DNA of 64,000 bases from Cervus elaphus (Eukaryota; Chordata; Mammalia; Artiodactyla; Cervidae), in the NCBI RefSeq assembly GCF_910594005.1, contig NC_057835.1, forward strand, positions 47,516,001 through 47,580,000, in the 5' to 3' direction. The position numbers and the translations under genes were made by a program. This document shows positions 1 through 11,815 of the stretch, piece by piece. Each line of letters begins with the position of its first letter. Positions within the stretch are counted from its first letter, which is position 1. The notes under the pieces are model-generated. The model searched no databases, was not told the origin of the DNA, and was given only the letters and a program-made list of their open reading frames with translations.

Positions 1-302
1 ACCAGTTCATTCCAAAGGAGATCAGTTCTGAATATTCATTGGAAGGACTGATGCTGAAACTCCAATACTTTGGCCACCTAATACGAAGAGTTGACTCATT
101 TGAAAAGACCCTGATGGTGGGAAAGACTGAAGGCAGGAGGAGAAGGGGATGACAGAGGATGAGATGGTTGGATGGCATCACTGAATCAATGGATGAGTTT
201 GAGTAAACTCCAGGAGTTGGTGATGGACAGGGAGGCCTGGCATGTTGCAATCCATGGGGTCACAAAGAGTTGGACATGACTGAGCAACTGAACTGAACTG
301 AA
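1..302 (+). mobile_element. BovB LINE 3' end (cut by window edge)
   Basis: RTE-clade BovB 3' terminal sequence. It encodes the end of the polymerase protein (SLEGLMLK..., GRRRRG) and finishes with the typical GAGCAACTGAACTGAACTGAA tail. The frame is broken by a TGA in the GRRRRG region (149-151), where the consensus has CGA. The element is truncated at the left by the window start, so its full 5' extent is unknown. Confidence 0.9.
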
Positions 303-1630
303 TATTGTGGGGAAATAAAAGAAAACCAGACTGTTACAAACTAATTGACTAGCTGTATCAGATCAAACATTTCTCTGAGAATAGCCAAATAAAGGGAAAA
401 AAAATTGCTTGAAGATATCTGAAAGCTTCCAAGAGGGCTGAGATTTGTGAGTCCAATATTCAAGACAGGAAAGAAGGGCAGAAAGCACCATATCGGGCAC
501 CTCTTTTCTCTCAAGGTGTTTGTAAGTTTGAAAGCAGCAGCGGGGAGCTGAGCAGAGATGTCGGCTGAACATAGGTCTGGCCAGACGATAATTGGAATTT
601 GGAGCTTTCCAAGGCCACACCCTAGATGTGAGGATCAACTAGAAACAAACCAGTCCTCCAAAGACAGAAATCCAGCTTCACATGTATTCAGTCTCAAAAC
701 AGAAACCAACGAGAACAAGAGAAAAGACAGAGCTAGCCCATCTCTCTGTCCTACCAGTCACTGGAGGGAAGTGACCTCTCTCTTAGCCAAGGCCAGACCC
801 TCCTCCATGGCCCTCTATTAGTCATCCTCCCTCCATCAATCTCTTTCCTGTACTTAGAGTCACACCACGTTGCCTTTCTGTGTTCCAACATTCTTGATTC
901 CTTCGGCATACGCTGTGCCATGAAGGACTTTTTTCTTGCCATTAGATGTTACAAAAGTGCTTCTCTGAGTAGAATCGACTGAGTAACACTACGGCTTGAT
1001 GCAACAGCTTTCTCTGGGCTTTTTTCTTCCCCAGATGCTCTTCTAAGACATATTTCAGAAACCATAGAGTGATTATTATGCTAATTAAACACACGCATTT
1101 TCTTGTCAAGAATCTTGCTCTTTCCTGATTATTCACTACAGTGCAAACCATGTTACATGGCAGACCCTCCTGGATAAGCCCATGAAACGTGAGATAAGAT
1201 CCCCAAATACACATTTTGGCTGAATGCTAAGTGACCAAGGGTTAAAATCAATATTTGGCCAAAACTAAAGCTTAAGACTAATATTTACCTCATGGAATGA
1301 ATTTCCAGGACACAAGAAAAAAACATTAAAATCTCCAAGTTTTAATTTCATCATTAAAAATGCCAGTAGTCAATTTTTTTAAGTTTAACTTTATCGTACA
1401 TGGCGGCAGTTTCTTAGATTTCACAGCTGAGGTCAATACATTCAGCCTTCACAATACTAAATAAATTCTCACTTTCAATTCAGGTCAAGGAAGGAGGAAA
1501 CCATTCTCTTTTGAGCTTTGCCATTGCTAAATGTTTCAGATGGTGAAATATTCCTCAAGTCATTGAGCTTTCCTTCTGAACAGAACTGCAACATATAGAG
1601 CACATAAGGAGACTATTTTATACTCTAAGT
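303..1630. other. No gene or clear repeat seen
   Basis: AT-rich sequence with short unrelated open frames on both strands, none with family resemblance or splice context. Nothing else can be supported here. Confidence 0.5.
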
Positions 1631-2375
1631 TACATTTTTTGGTTTATTTTATTTTTTTGTAATTTAATTCTTATTTTATATTGGAGTATAGTTGATTTAC
1701 AATGTTGTGTTAGTTTCAGATGTGCGGCAAAGTGACTCAGTGATTCATAAACATATATTCTTAATTTTTCAGATTCTCCCATATAGATTATTATAGGATA
1801 ATGAGTAGAGAGTTCCCTGTGCTATACAGTAAGTCCTTGTTGACTGTTTTATACATAGTAGTGTGTATATGTTAACCCTCAACTCCTGATTTATACCTCC
1901 CACTCCTGCGGTAACCATAAGTTTGTTTTGAAAGCCTATGAGTCTGTTACTGTTTTGTAAATAAGTTCATTTACATCATTATTTTAGATTCCATATATAA
2001 GTTATATCATATGATATCTGTCTTCTTCTGTCTGACTTACTTCACTTAGTATGATAATCTCTAGGTCCATCCAATTTGCTGCAAATTGCATTATCTCATT
2101 CTGTTTATGGCTGAGTAATATGACATTGTATACATGTACCACATCTTTATCCATTCCTCTGTCAAAGGACATTTAGGTTGCTTCTGTGTCTTGACTATTA
2201 AATATAGTGTTGCAATGATCATTGGGATGCATGTATCTTTTTGAATTATTATTTTCTATGGATATATGCCCAGCAGTGGGGTTGCTGGATCATATAGTAA
2301 TTCTATTAGTAGTTTTTTAAGGAAATTCCATATTGTTCTCCATGATATTTACATTCCCACCAGCAGTATAGGAGG
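1631..2375 (-). mobile_element. L1 LINE 3' end, old artiodactyl copy
   Basis: Reverse-oriented L1: poly-T and 3'UTR at the left (attggagtatagttgattta), then the complement of the ORF2 end, including the segment for the terminal region (gtatacatgtaccacatctt, cccagcagtggggttgctgg). Many stops and indels; inactive. Confidence 0.85.
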
Positions 2376-3910
2376 GTTACCTTAGGAATCAAGAAAAAAA
2401 TGCCAATTTGAGAAAGAAAAAAAAGTTTTCATGCTTACAAAGTTTTGAAACTTACAAGGCAAATATAATCTTTCACCCCAAACTAGTCTATGTAGGAGAA
2501 TCTAAATAGTGAATTCCACCCCATAACAAAGTTAGACAGAATTGAGTGTTCCTAAATGGCAGCCCTGGACACCCTAGGTTAGAAAAAAGAGAAAGAGAGA
2601 AGAAAATGAGTCTAATAGAAACAGTGAGAAAGACAGTGGTAGACCAGAGACCAAGGAGAAGAATGACTAGTGAGAGATTAAATTCCTATGTTCAAGATGA
2701 CCAAGTATTTTCATAATTGTGACATCTAACAATTACTCTCCTTCTATGACTCCACCGATCTGCAATAAAAGTTTCATAAATAGCCTTCAGTAGTTGGTTC
2801 TTTGGGGGAATGAAATATAGGCAAGACCACCAGAACCTGAGGCACAATCATAGCTGACAAGGGGACAACTGCCTCTGAGAATAAGATAAAAGAACCTGGA
2901 TGGTCCATTCTCTGTATGGGGAATCCAGAATGAGAGGGGTCTAAGAGACTACTGCATCCACAAAGCATCCCCTGGAACATTGGGGGAAAACTAAACTTTG
3001 CAAGTGTACTAGATGGAGGCTTGAGACATTTTGCTTTGCATTACTGATGACTGATGTCCAGAAAGTTTTATATTAGAGACTTGGAGATACTTGAATTTCA
3101 CAAGCAAAAACTTTTTAACAGCCTAAAGTGTCTTTAGGTAAAAAAAAAAAACCCAGTGTTTTGGCACTACAGGTATATAACATGATTTAGAAGGCAGCAT
3201 TGGCAGGGATGTTAGGTAGGGAATTCATGGTCTTGATTTTTGGATATCTACCATCCACGATGCCCTCTGGTGTAATGATTCTAAGACTCTAAGGTTCAGT
3301 GTGAGTTTTTGTCTTTCAGGGTAGAATTTTTTATATCATCAACTCTGCAAACAGATAATTTGTGGTGAATAGCTTCAAAAATTAGAAATTTCTGTCCTTC
3401 CATCTATTTATAAAAGATGTGACTATTTCTTATGCGACCCCAGGTTGTGTTCTGTTCATGGTGTGTCCACTCGTACTGAATTTCTCATGTATTCTCTGGA
3501 GCCTTTGGTGGGTTTAGGTTCAACATGTATGGAAGCTCAGATAGCTATTCCTCCCCATCTCGGTGACCATTCTATGTGAGCCTGTTATAAAAGAGATTCA
3601 AGATATTCTACAAATTTTGGCTGCTATTCAAAGTAGATTTGAATGAAAGTTTCAGGTGGAGACACCTATATGAATCCATAAGAAGAATGACTAAATAAAC
3701 AGGTAAATGACACTGGCACCTTATAGTAAAAGCAGAATAGTCAATGACAGAAGTTCAGTCTCTTCACATGGACAATTCCCTCCCTAACAGAGCCCCTTCA
3801 ATTATTGCTCAAGGTTTACATCTTAGAAACTTATCAAAGAGTCTTAGCAATATAAGCAAGATGGAAACTTCCCCTCCAGATTTAGACCAATCTATTTGTT
3901 TTTGCAGTTT
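2376..3910. other. No gene or clear repeat seen
   Basis: Mixed-composition intergenic DNA. The few open frames (for example 2774-2980 minus) have no recognisable domains or supporting signals. Confidence 0.5.
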
Positions 3911-4025
3911 AAAAAATTGATGTATGGCAGAAACCAACACAGCACTGTACAGCAGTTATCCTCCAAGTAAGAATAAATAAGTTTAAAAAATATAATAGAA
4001 CAATAACACCAAAAAAAAAAAAAAG
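3911..4025 (+). mobile_element. L1 3' terminal fragment with poly(A)
   Basis: Short L1 3' end (atggcagaaaccaacacagc ... ttatcctccaagtaag) followed by an A-rich tail ending in a run of A at about 4010-4024. Severely 5'-truncated. Confidence 0.75.
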
Positions 4026-4162
4026 GATTTTCCTTATTACACTCTGATATTGGTTGACTGACTACCTACATCAAATGCAGTCTCCAAGAGGGCAGGGCAC
4101 TGGGCACTGTATTCTGGTGCCCAGGTAAGAACTTAGAAAACATTTGTGGAATTGATAAATGG

Positions 4163-4376
4163 TGCTTGCATGAGCGCTCAGCCACTCAGCCACGTGTGAC
4201 TCTTTGCCACCCCATGGACTACAGCCTGCCAAGCTCTGCTGTCCATGTATTTTCCAGGCAAAAATACTGTAGTGGGTTGCCTTTTCCTTCTCCAGGTCAT
4301 TTTCCTGACCCAAGGATCAAACCTGCATCTGCTTCATTGAAAGGCAGACTCTACCACTGTGCCATAAATGAGGAAG
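4163..4376 (-). mobile_element. Bov-tA SINE
   Basis: Reverse Bov-tA: Bov-A part (ggactacagcctgccaagct, tccaggcaaaaatactg) at the left and the diverged tRNA-Glu-derived head (ggatcaaacctgcatctgct) at the right. It is well diverged from consensus. Confidence 0.85.
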
Positions 4377-4547
4377 CAGATTCTCAAAAATGAATTGTGT
4401 TATAGAGTATGTTCTCATTAGTCATCTATTTTATACATAGTATCAATAGCATAGAGGTATCAATCTCAATCTCCCAATTCCTCCCACCCTCCACCTTTTC
4501 TGTTTGGTATCTATACATTTGTTCTCTACATTTGTGTCCCTACTTCT

Positions 4548-4766
4548 GCTTTGAAAATAAGAACATACTGTATAGTACAGGGAACTCTACCCAATGCACT
4601 GTGGTGACCTAAACAGGAAGGAAATCTAAACCAGCAGGGATATATGCATACATATAGCTGATTAATTTTGCTGTACAGTAGAAAGTTTGTGCAGTTTCTA
4701 CAAAGTTACAGTCACATAACATTGTAAAGCTAACACAACACTGTATACTCCAATGAGAACTAATTT
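4548..4766 (+). mobile_element. L1 3'UTR fragment (older copy)
   Basis: Sense 3' end of an artiodactyl L1 (tagtacagggaactctaccc, taacacaacactgtatactc). It serves as the target into which a younger L1 (4783-4925) inserted. Confidence 0.75.
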
Positions 4767-4782
4767 AAAAATGAATTTGTTG

Positions 4783-4925
4783 GGGAGGGAGGTGGGAGGG
4801 GGGTTCAGGATGGGGAACACATGTACACCTGTGGCGGATTCACGTCAATGTATGGCAAAACCAATACAATATTGTAAAGTAATTAGCCTCCAAAAATAAA
4901 TAAATAAATAAATACTAATAAAATA
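4783..4925 (+). mobile_element. L1-BT 3' end, short insertion with TSD
   Basis: Only the last 100 or so bases of the young L1 3'UTR are present: the G-rich polypurine tract (ggtgggaggggggttcagga), then agtaattagcctccaaa and an A-rich tail (aaataaataaataaat). Flanks 4767-4782 (aaaaatgaatttgttg) and 4926-4941 (aaaaatgaattagttg) match 15/16, a clear TSD. The closest relative in the window is the L1 at 18318-20082. Confidence 0.85.
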
Positions 4926-4999
4926 AAAAATGAATTAGTTGAAAACTGTGATTAATTTTGCTAAGGAAGATAAGACGGAGTAAAGTGAAAGTGTATTTT

Positions 5000-5600
5000 A
5001 GGAGACTGGGGGGAGCAACACCTGAAGGAGACCTGAACCATGTGCAATGGAAGAGAAAGAGCATCACAGGCAGGGAGTAAACCCTGGAAATCCAGAGGAA
5101 AGAAAGAACTTTAGATGTCCTAAGAATTTAAGAGAGGGGTGGTGTGCTTGGAGCTGTATGAGCGAGAAGCATTTTTGTGCATGCATACTAAGTCCCTTCT
5201 GTTGTGTTCGACCCTTGAGACCCCATTGGCTGCAACCCGCCAGCCACCTCTGTCCACGGGATTCTCCAGGAAAGAATACTGGAGTGGGCTGCCATGCCCT
5301 TCTCCAGGGAGTCTTCCTGATCCAGGAATCGAACCCTCATCTCCGGCAGCTCCTGCATTGCAGGCTGATTCTTTACCGCTGAGCCACCGGGGAAGCCACA
5401 AAGAAGCATCATATAGGTTTAAAAGAATAGCTAGAAGATGGCTTGGGTTCTTGAAGCATGGGTTAAGGAATTCTGAATCATTCTAATTACAATAGAAAAT
5501 CCCTGAGGGGTTTTAGTCAGGGTGTGCTATGATCTGATTTAGGTTTTATGATGCAAATGTATTTTGAAGGAAAAATGGAACCAACCAGTTTATGAGTTGA
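5000..5600 (-). mobile_element. L2 LINE remnant, interrupted by Bov-tA
   Basis: Segments resembling the reverse complement of the L2 3' region (acctgaaggagacctgaacc ... gagcatcacaggcaggga) and, past the SINE, gtgctatgatctgatttagg. A diverged old LINE split by the Bov-tA at 5177-5399. Exact ends are uncertain. Confidence 0.45.
5177..5399 (-). mobile_element. Bov-tA SINE
   Basis: Reverse full-length Bov-tA: Bov-A half (ttctccaggaaagaatactg) at the left, tRNA-Glu-derived head at the right ending ctgagccaccggggaagcca. Inserted within L2-like sequence. Confidence 0.9.
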
Positions 5601-5837
5601 AATTAGTGGACAGAGAGATGAAGGAAAAAAACCAATGAGGAATGACCTCTTCTTTTAGCTTCAACAATTAATGGTGCATTCTTTAAATAATTTGTCTATT
5701 TTGGAATGTGGAAAATTAAGAGCTTTGAAAAATCTGTTAGATGGATATGATACGTGCATAGCTGGATGTATGAATTGAAGCTCAGTAGGGCATGAATTGG
5801 GGATGCAGTTTGGGAACCATAAGCATATGAATAGCAT

Positions 5838-5966
5838 TTCTTTTTTTTCTTTTTTGGCTGCACCTTGTGGCTTGTGGGATCTTAGTTCCCCAACCAGGGA
5901 CTGAACCAGGGCTCTTACCAGTGAAAGCATGGAGTCTTAACCACTGGACCACCAAGGAATTCCCTG
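5838..5966 (-). mobile_element. CHR-type tRNA-derived SINE
   Basis: Poly-T-rich left end (tttttttctttttt), then ttggctgcaccttgtggctt and tccccaaccagggactgaac, ending ccaccaaggaattccctgg. This is the reverse complement of the cetartiodactyl CHR SINE head and body. Confidence 0.8.
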
Positions 5967-6218
5967 GATGGAATTTTAAACTGTGGTCTTAGATGAGATA
6001 ACTAAAGTGTAGACATATATAGGGAAGACAAAATAAATGAGTAATGAGTCCTGAGTCACTCTCTCTAGAAATTCATCTTGTTTGGGCCTCACCACGTACA
6101 GAAGTAAATCAATTAGTCTAGTCAGGAGACAGAAACCACACCCAGTTATCTGATCAGGGAAAAGGTACTATATTTTATATATATTATATATAATAATCAT
6201 TATCAAGTAGAGGTGGTT

Positions 6219-6437
6219 GGGCTTCTCTAGTTGCTCAGAGGTAAAAGAATCCACTTGCAATGCAGGAGATTCAGGTCTGTGGGGTCAATCCCTGGGTCAG
6301 GAAGATTCCCTGGAGAGGGAAATGGAAACCCACTCCAGTATTCTTGCCTGGAAAATCCCATGGACAGAGGAGCCTGGCGGGCTACAGTCCTTAGGATCTC
6401 AAAGAGCTGGACATGACTTAGTGACTAAAGTATAACA
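6219..6437 (+). mobile_element. Bov-tA SINE
   Basis: Sense Bov-tA: tRNA-Glu-derived head gggcttctctagttgctcag with a degenerate B box (tcaatccctgggtc), then the Bov-A body (actccagtattcttgcctgg) to ggacatgacttagtgactaa. Confidence 0.9.
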
Positions 6438-6934
6438 CCACCACCCCACAGGTGGTTAGCCACTTAAAGAGGGAGCTGGAACTGCTCAGAAGAGACCTTG
6501 GTGCGGAGTGTGTGGTCTAGGGGTGGAGCTGGAGCTTGTCCACAAGGTTCACCAGGTGGATGCCCACAGGGAATGTTAACAATGGAGGATCACAACCAGG
6601 GGATGTCTTCCTACTGTTCTCACCCCAGTGGTACCAGTGTCATCCCAATACCGCCTAGGGAAAGACCAGCATCTCACCAGCTGTCGATGGAGAACTGTTT
6701 ACAGCTGTCCTCCCAGCCAACAGACAGCAGACACTGACAACTCTGGACGCAATCCAAATTGTCTGTTCATCCCAGTTAAGCCTCCAGATGATTGCAGCCT
6801 CCGCAGACATCTGACAGCATCTGCATAAGAGACTGTCAGCAAGAAGCATCTAGCTCAGACCAGTCAATCAGAGCCATGAGAGTGAGTTGTCGAGGGATGT
6901 CAGGACGTTTTGGGGTGGTTTGCTACATAGCAGT
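6438..6934. other. No gene; possible old LTR fragment
   Basis: The stretch about 6780-6895 (ccagatgattgcagcctccg ... agctcagaccagtcaatcag) resembles tails of old mammalian LTR families, but too weakly for a firm call. Nothing else is recognised. Confidence 0.35.
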
Positions 6935-7312
6935 CAAAAACAGAAATACAGAACAATGGAACAAGATAGAAAGCTCAAAGATAAACCTGTGTGCCTATGG
7001 TCACTTTATCTTTGACAAAGGAGGCAAGACAGCCTCTGCGATAAGTGGTGCTGGGAAAACTAGACAGCTGCTTGTAAACGAAGGAAATTAGAACACTTCC
7101 TAACACCATACAGAAAAATAAACTCAAAATGAATTAAAGATTTAAACGTTAAGGTCAGAAATTATAAACCTCTGAAAGGAAAACATAGGCAGGACACTCT
7201 TCGACATAAATTGTAGCCTGATTCTCTCTGAACCACCTCCTGGATTAATGCAAATACAAGCAATAATAAACAAATGGGACCTAATAAAACTTAAAGTCTC
7301 CTCCATAGCAAT
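6935..7312 (+). mobile_element. L1 ORF2 internal fragment
   Basis: Corresponds to L1 ORF2 sequence that in the better-preserved copy occupies about 18555-18930 (aacaatggaacaagatagaa, tatctttgacaaaggaggca, tggtgctgggaaaac). Several indels and stops; neither the 5' nor the 3' end of the element is present. Confidence 0.85.
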
Positions 7313-7552
7313 AAATAACTGGACAAGAGGGAGATGCTAACTTTATAGAAGGCTGCTGGAAACCCATTTTAGACAAAGGCTGAGCAGAAGTGCTCATTCA
7401 GCTTCGTTATGTAATATAAAGAGACAGAGAAATGGGAGTGGACAGTTGGGGAAAGAACGGTGGGAAGAAAACTACCCTGCCCCTTCTCTTGTCTCTGTTC
7501 CCGCTTCTCTAACACTGTCTCTCATTCTCATCTGTGCCCACCCTCCCCTAAC

Positions 7553-7765
7553 ACTTTCCTGGTGGCTTGACGGTAAAGTGTCTGTCTACAATGCAGGAGA
7601 CCTGGGTTCGATCCCTGGGTTGGGAAGATTCCCTGGAGAAGGAAACAGCAACCCACTCCAGTATTCTTGCCTAGGAAATCCCATGGATGGAGGAGCTTGG
7701 TGCAGGCTACTGTCCATGGGGTCACAAAGAGTCGGGCATGACTGAGCGACTTTCCTTTTCCTTCC
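7553..7765 (+). mobile_element. Bov-tA SINE
   Basis: Sense Bov-tA with head ctttcctggtggcttgacgg, B-box region ggttcgatccctgggttggg and Bov-A body to gggcatgactgagcgacttt. Confidence 0.9.
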
Positions 7766-7887
7766 TTCCCCTAACACTGCCAGGAGACACATCCTCAGGG
7801 AGCAGATGACTGCTTCTTTTTCCCTACCTACACTCTCATGAGAGGCAACCTTATGTGTTCTATACTCTGAAACAGAATCTATACATG

Positions 7888-8121
7888 TAATTTTTTTAAT
7901 GTTTTATTTATTTATTTGGCTGCATCAGAATCTTTTGTCATGGACCACAAGATCTTTTGTTGTGGCATGCAGATTCTTTGTACCAGAGGGCTCATGGATT
8001 GTGACCCAAGCGCTTAGTGCTCCAAGGCATGTGGGATCACAGTTTCCTGACCAAGGATGCACCTACTTCCCTGCACTGGAAGCTGGATTCTTAACCACTA
8101 GATCACCAAGGAAGTCCCAGA
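7888..8121 (-). mobile_element. CHR-type SINE
   Basis: Left end is T-rich (tttatttatttatttggctg). The body carries repeated ttttgtcatgg/ttttgttgtgg segments and the right end is the reversed head (ttaaccactagatcaccaag, gaagtcccag). Relatively long copy of the CHR family. Confidence 0.8.
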
Positions 8122-8127
8122 ACCTAT

Positions 8128-9020
8128 ATGTTTATAATAATTTACATCTCCAGCATCAACTTTTTCCTGATCTGCAGACACATATATCTGACCCCACGTT
8201 TAACACTCACACTTGTTTTTCCCAAATTGTTTATGAGTAAAACTAAAGTCACACGCTCCCTTGGCAAATGTCCTTCTCTGCTGGCTATGTCTCAAAGAAT
8301 GTTCCAGAGTGTTCTCAGTTGCCCAAGCCGGAATTGTGGAAAGGGTCTTTTACACATCTGTCTCTTGCATCTTTCACATCCAATCAATTACCAAGTCCAG
8401 ATGGATTCTACCTTTTAGTATCTCTCCAATCTCTTCTCTCCATTTTTACTACAATTATCCAAATCTAAAATACTTCCATGTCAGGACTTCCTTGCTGGTC
8501 CAGAGATAGAATTCGCCTTCCTTGGCAGAGGACATGGATTCGATCCCTGGTTAGGGAACTAATATCCCACATGCTATGGGGCAACTAAGCCCACATGTGG
8601 CAACTAGAGGAAGCCTGTACATAGCAACAAAGAGCCTGTGCAAACGAAAAATTAAATAAATAAAATACTTTCATCTTTTGCCTCTCCTGCCTTGATAATT
8701 TCCCAAATATTCTATTCATATTCTCTATTGCCCCAATTGTAACCCAGTCTGTACACAGCCTATCATTGTCGTCTCTAGAAATCACAAATGTGAATGTGTT
8801 TTACCCTGTTAAAGGCCCTGAGGTGACTTTCCATTGCTTTGTGGACAGTTCTAGTATGACCTAAGTGGATTATAAGGTTTTCTGCTTCAGGATTTCTCAG
8901 TTCCTGACATCTGATTTATCTTTATACACTAGCATCTTTTCAGCTCTTTCAAATCTTTCTTGCCTGAGACACCATTATAGCTCAGACCAGTTACCCAATC
9001 CAGAGTAGGCTAGGTATTTT
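8128..9020 (+). other. Probable L2-derived DNA around a CHR SINE
   Basis: Outside 8482-8670 the text (ccattgctttgtggacagtt, tgacctaagtggattataag) has the flavour of a decayed sense L2 3' region, but matches are weak. No gene is supported. The overlapping open frames at 8128-8509 are in three different frames of the same segment, typical of chance. Confidence 0.35.
8482..8670 (+). mobile_element. CHR-type SINE
   Basis: Sense copy: head caggacttccttgctggtcc, then ggattcgatccctggttagg, tail aaattaaataaataaaata. Flanks share aaaatactt[ct]cat on both sides (about 8467 and 8663), a probable TSD. Confidence 0.85.
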
Positions 9021-9398
9021 TAATTGATCTAGAGTGTTTGAATTGTGGTGCTGGAGAAGACTCTCAAGAGTCCCCTGGACTGCAAGAAGATCAAAACAGT
9101 CACTGCTAAGGGAAATCAACCCTGAATATTCATTGGAAGGACTGATGCTGAAGTTGAAGCTCCAGTTCTTTGACCACCTGATGTGAAGAGCTGACTCATT
9201 GGAAAAAACCCTGATGCTGGGAAAGATTGAGGGCAGGAGGAGAAGAAGATGGCAGAGGGTAAAAGGGTTGAATGGCATCACTGACTCAATGGATATGAGT
9301 CTGAACAAAATCTGGGAGATAGTGAAGGACAGGGATGCCTGGTATGCTGCACTCCATGGAGTCAGAGTTGGACATGCTTTAGCAGCTGAACAAAAACA
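9021..9398 (+). mobile_element. BovB LINE 3' end
   Basis: 5'-truncated sense BovB: gtggtgctggagaagactct (polymerase C-terminal region) through gcaggaggagaagaagatgg to a decayed tail (acatgctttagcagctgaac). An open frame crosses the site that is a stop in several sister copies, because here the codon is TGG. Confidence 0.9.
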
Positions 9399-9454
9399 TA
9401 TAGAGTTTTCTTCTCATCTCTGTTTATGAATTCATTCCAGTTTCAATTAACTAT

Positions 9455-9600
9455 ATTATTGGCTTTTCTGCTAGACTGAAAACTCCATGAAGTTTCAGGG
9501 CAAGTTTGTATTAGTTTTAACTGCATCTCCAGTGCTTTGTATAGTACCTAGAACTGACTAGAGAATTCAAGACTAACTGCTGAATTAAATAAATGAGTGC
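9455..9600 (+). mobile_element. L2 LINE 3' end
   Basis: Sense L2 3' terminus: tgaaaactccatgaagtttcagggc ... tgcatctccagtgctttgta ... ttaaataaatgagtgcc. Highly diverged. Confidence 0.65.
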
Positions 9601-10039
9601 CTAAAATTATGAGAATTTAAGTTTTATCCTCAAGTTTCTATTTCAGATAGTGTGCCACGTGCCCATGTAAATGAAAATTCCATTTAGCTTTTCAATGGGC
9701 ATAGTGATTTCTATTTTTACTAAGTATTAGGAGAGCTCAAAAATTCCATCTTTGGTGAAAAGAACTCAAGAATTTGAAGCTTCTTACTGTGAGGCTAGAA
9801 TAAGGCCCTTGTTGCAGAGCACAAGTTTATTGTCTCAGAAAGTCTTTTTCATTAAGCTTCACTGAAATAATATTATTCTCTTCTTTCAGAGTATGATACC
9901 AATTATTAAACATAGAAGAAATGAAGGAAATAAAAAAATTATCACTAGACAAAAATAATAGCAATAATTGTGCAGATAAGAATCCTTGATAAATGCTAAA
10001 ATTAGTGGGCAAAAATATGTGATGAAAAAGATATTTGTA

Positions 10040-10160
10040 TGCTGGGGGAGAATGGATACATGTATATCTGTGGCTAAGTCTCTTTGCTGTCCACCTGAAA
10101 CTATCACAACATTGTTAATCAGCTAAACTCCAACATAAAATAAAAAGTTTTTAAAAAGAA
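10040..10160 (+). mobile_element. L1 3' terminal fragment
   Basis: tgggggagaatggatacatg ... tcacaacattgttaatcagc ... aaactccaacataaaataaa, an artiodactyl L1 3' end with an A-rich tail. It lies immediately before an older L1. Confidence 0.75.
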
Positions 10161-10254
10161 TATGCAGCTAAAAACATGTGGGGAAATTATAGAGGTGTGT
10201 GAACATATTAACTAATAAAAATAGTGTAGAATTTAAAAATATATTTGTGTGCAA

Positions 10255-11170
10255 AGCTGCTCCACAACATATATCATCAGGAAAATGCAAGTTAAAACAA
10301 CAACAAGATATCACGTATCTATTAAAATGCTTCAAATCTGGAACACTAACACCATCAAATGATGGTGAGGATGCTGAGCAACAGAAATTCTTATCCACTG
10401 CTGGGAAGAATGAAAAATGGTAGAGCCACTTTGGAAGATAGTCCTACAGTTTCTTACAAAATTAAACATACTCTTACTGTGTGATCAGGAAACTACCCTC
10501 CATGGTATTTACCTCAAAACACTGAAGACTCATGTCCACACAAAAGGCTATATGCTTATGTTTCTGGCAGTTTTATTCATAATTGTCAAAACTTGGAAGC
10601 AGCCAAGATGTCCTTCAGTAGGTGAATAGATAAATAATGTGTGGTACCTCAAGACAAAGGTACTATTATTCAGTACTAAGAAGAAACTAAGCTATCAAGC
10701 CATGAAAAGACTTGGAGGAACATTAGATGCATATTAATAAGTGAAAGACATCAACCTGAAAAAGTTACATAATATATGATTCCAACTACACTCTGCAAAA
10801 GGCAAAACTCTGGAGACAGTAAAAAGATCAGTGGTTGTCAGGGGTTAAGTGGAGGAGGGGTGAATAGGTAGAGCATGGTGGATTTTTAGGACAGTGAAAT
10901 TAGTCTGCATAATACTGTACTGTTAGATACATGTCATTATACATTTGTCCAAACCCACAGAATGTACAAGGCCAAGAAAGAACCCTAATGGATTTTGAGT
11001 GATTAAGATGTTTCAATGTAGGTTCATTGACTGCAACAAATGTAGCACTCTGGTAGGGGATGCTAAGGAAGGGGGAGACCAGGCACATGTCAGCTGGGCA
11101 TACATGGAAATCTCTGCACTTTCTCCGCAATGTTGTTGTGAACCAAAAACTTCTCTATAAACATATTTTT
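10255..11170 (+). mobile_element. Old L1M-type LINE: ORF2 end and long 3'UTR
   Basis: Sense L1 with recognisable ORF2 C-terminal coding text (aaaatgcttcaaatctggaa, catgtccacacaaaaggcta, aacttggaagcagccaagatg) followed by a long 3'UTR ending near aaccaaaaacttctctataa. Frame is destroyed by many stops. Confidence 0.75.
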
Positions 11171-11189
11171 TTTTAAGGAAAAGGATATT

Positions 11190-11815
11190 TGTGTTATCTC
11201 ACAGTCTTTCTTCATAACCTCTTCAGTAATTACAATGGGAAATAGAGTAAGTTTACACTCCTGAAAGACACCAGGGTAACCAATCCATCAAAGTTTATAT
11301 ATTATCAGTAATCAGACATATCAATATATTGTGCCCCAGCTGATGCACTGAGAAGGAACCAGCATCACTTTTGTGTCATCCTTGCCCAAAATGAATACTC
11401 TCCATCTCTTATGTCTAACGTGAGGAAATACCAGACAAACTCAAATTGAAAGGTATTCTACAAAATAACTGACCAGTACTCTTTGAAGATGACAAGGTAG
11501 TGAAGGGAAAGAAAGACTCCGGAACTGCCATCGATTAGAGAAGTCGACAGTAAAATTCAATATGGGATTCTAAATTGGATCCTCCAGTAGAAAAAGGACA
11601 CAGTGGGACAGCCAGAGACATTTAAATAAATTATGTATGTTAGTTAGTAGTATAATATCAATGTTGATTTCCTGGTTTCAATAATTATACTGTTGATATG
11701 AAAGAAGTTAGCATTTGAGGAAGCTGGGTGACAGGTATATGAGAACTTGCTCTATTATTTTTGCAACTACTCTGTAAATCTAAAATTACTTAAAGTGTTT
11801 CATAAATCTTTTAAA
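11190..11815 (+). mobile_element. Old L1ME/L1M-type 3' end
   Basis: The stretch from ggatcctccagtagaaaaaggac through ggaagctgggtgacaggtat to ttttgcaactactctgtaaatct matches the recurring 3' region of old mammalian L1M families. The left boundary against the preceding L1 is unclear, and both may belong to one element. Confidence 0.5.

Noticed and set aside
4071..4393. Short frames with SPWGGKESHVAEWLSA-like or CSGLPFPSPGHFPDP-like text, repeated across the window
   Set aside because: These are translations of Bov-tA/Bov-A SINEs in various frames, which explains their recurrence.
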